22,431 nt of DNA from assembly GCA_037147235.1 (NCBI GenBank), contig JBAWVO010000085.1, positions 1 through 22,431 of the forward strand, in the 5' to 3' direction. The DNA comes from JANXQG01 sp037147235 (GTDB lineage Bacteria > Planctomycetota > Planctomycetia > Pirellulales > Thermoguttaceae). The position numbers were made by a program, and so were the translations under genes. Under the pieces are notes generated by a model. The model saw only the letters and a list, made by a program, of their open reading frames with translations. It was not told the origin of the DNA and made no database searches. Below, piece by piece: positions 22,200 to 22,431 of this stretch; position 1 is the stretch's first letter, and each line of letters opens with the position of its first letter.

Positions 22200-22311
22200 G
22201 ATGTGTTTCCCTCTTATTCGGGATCTCCCAGATAGGCTCCGCCCAGATAGATTCCGAGTGGCAGCAGTCTTCTCATCCTACCAAAACGACTCACAACCTA
22301 CCAGTTGATAC

Positions 22312-22351
22312 GCCGATTCCCCGTCCAGAATAGAAACCGTGGGGTATCGGC
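22312..22351. repeat. Imperfect hairpin
   Basis: GCCGAT-T-CCCC pairs with GGGG-T-ATCGGC around an 18-base loop, with one T-T mismatch. It lies in the 232-base stretch 22200-22431, upstream of the GH106-like gene, in which I find no coding sequence. Confidence 0.55.
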
Positions 22352-22389
22352 CGGGGTGGTGCGATCGTTGTTACACACAAGTCCTTGAG

Positions 22390-22419
22390 CGACCCCATCC
22401 AGCTTGCTGGATGGGGTCG
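22390..22419. repeat. Perfect 14-bp-stem hairpin near the window end
   Basis: CGACCCCATCCAGC and GCTGGATGGGGTCG are separated by TT. The stem is long and GC-rich, so it is a strong terminator or dispersed-repeat candidate. The flanking T content is too low for a typical + strand terminator; a gene beyond the window could use it. Confidence 0.85.
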
Positions 22420-22431
22420 TGTTGGTCTTTG

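Noticed and set aside
1..22431. tRNA, rRNA or riboswitch genes
   Set aside because: I looked for cloverleaf-like and conserved rRNA sequences in the gaps and saw none; a covariance-model scan would be needed to be certain.

Overview
The window looks like chromosomal DNA from a planctomycete, most likely a Pirellulales-type lineage. Three things point there: GC-rich genes with many long open antisense frames; MoxR-DUF58 gene pairs and a large secreted DUF4159 protein; and dispersed short repeats of a kind I associate with planctomycete genomes. The placement is inferred from gene content only.

Left end (1-1950): a fragment of a CheR/CheB-type multi-PAS sensor gene that seems truncated at both ends, then a KilA-N domain gene. 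The KilA-N gene is bracketed by 48-bp direct repeats (44/48 identical) and carries a perfect 32-bp palindrome inside its coding sequence. This is the most mobile-looking part of the left half.

Housekeeping run (1950-4590, + strand): comF-like phosphoribosyltransferase, a DUF502 membrane protein and hemC, closely packed, with an ATGA overlap between the last two. A convergent gene (4571-7030, - strand) encodes an 819-residue secreted protein with an alpha/alpha-toroid N-terminal half and two DUF4159-like halves.

First MoxR-DUF58 module (7124-9356, + strand), divergent from the DUF4159 gene. The two genes are separated by two heptanucleotide arrays that are complementary to each other. One array also has G-quadruplex potential on the - strand.

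EF-P modification locus (9548-12252): efp and epmA on the - strand, epmB divergent on the + strand. Together these would make EF-P and beta-lysylate its Lys34. epmA has no ATG, GTG or TTG start that would keep its conserved N-terminus; an ACG with a well-placed Shine-Dalgarno sequence is the best candidate. The efp/epmB intergenic region contains a duplicated 41-nt block.

Second MoxR-DUF58 module (12454-14596), bracketed by two inverted copies of a 116-bp MITE-like element (110/116 identical, about 21-bp terminal inverted repeats, TA at each edge). A second short palindromic repeat family has inverted copies at about 14651 and 19042.

Right part (14850-22431): a terminator and a near-consensus promoter driving a 56-residue basic protein; a secreted or membrane-anchored M28 peptidase with a PDZ domain; a secreted GH20 beta-hexosaminidase; and on the - strand a 1016-residue secreted GH106-like glycoside hydrolase. 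These suggest breakdown of peptide- and sugar-containing polymers outside the cytoplasm. The last 230 bases hold no gene I can recognise but contain two hairpins, one of them a perfect 14-bp stem.
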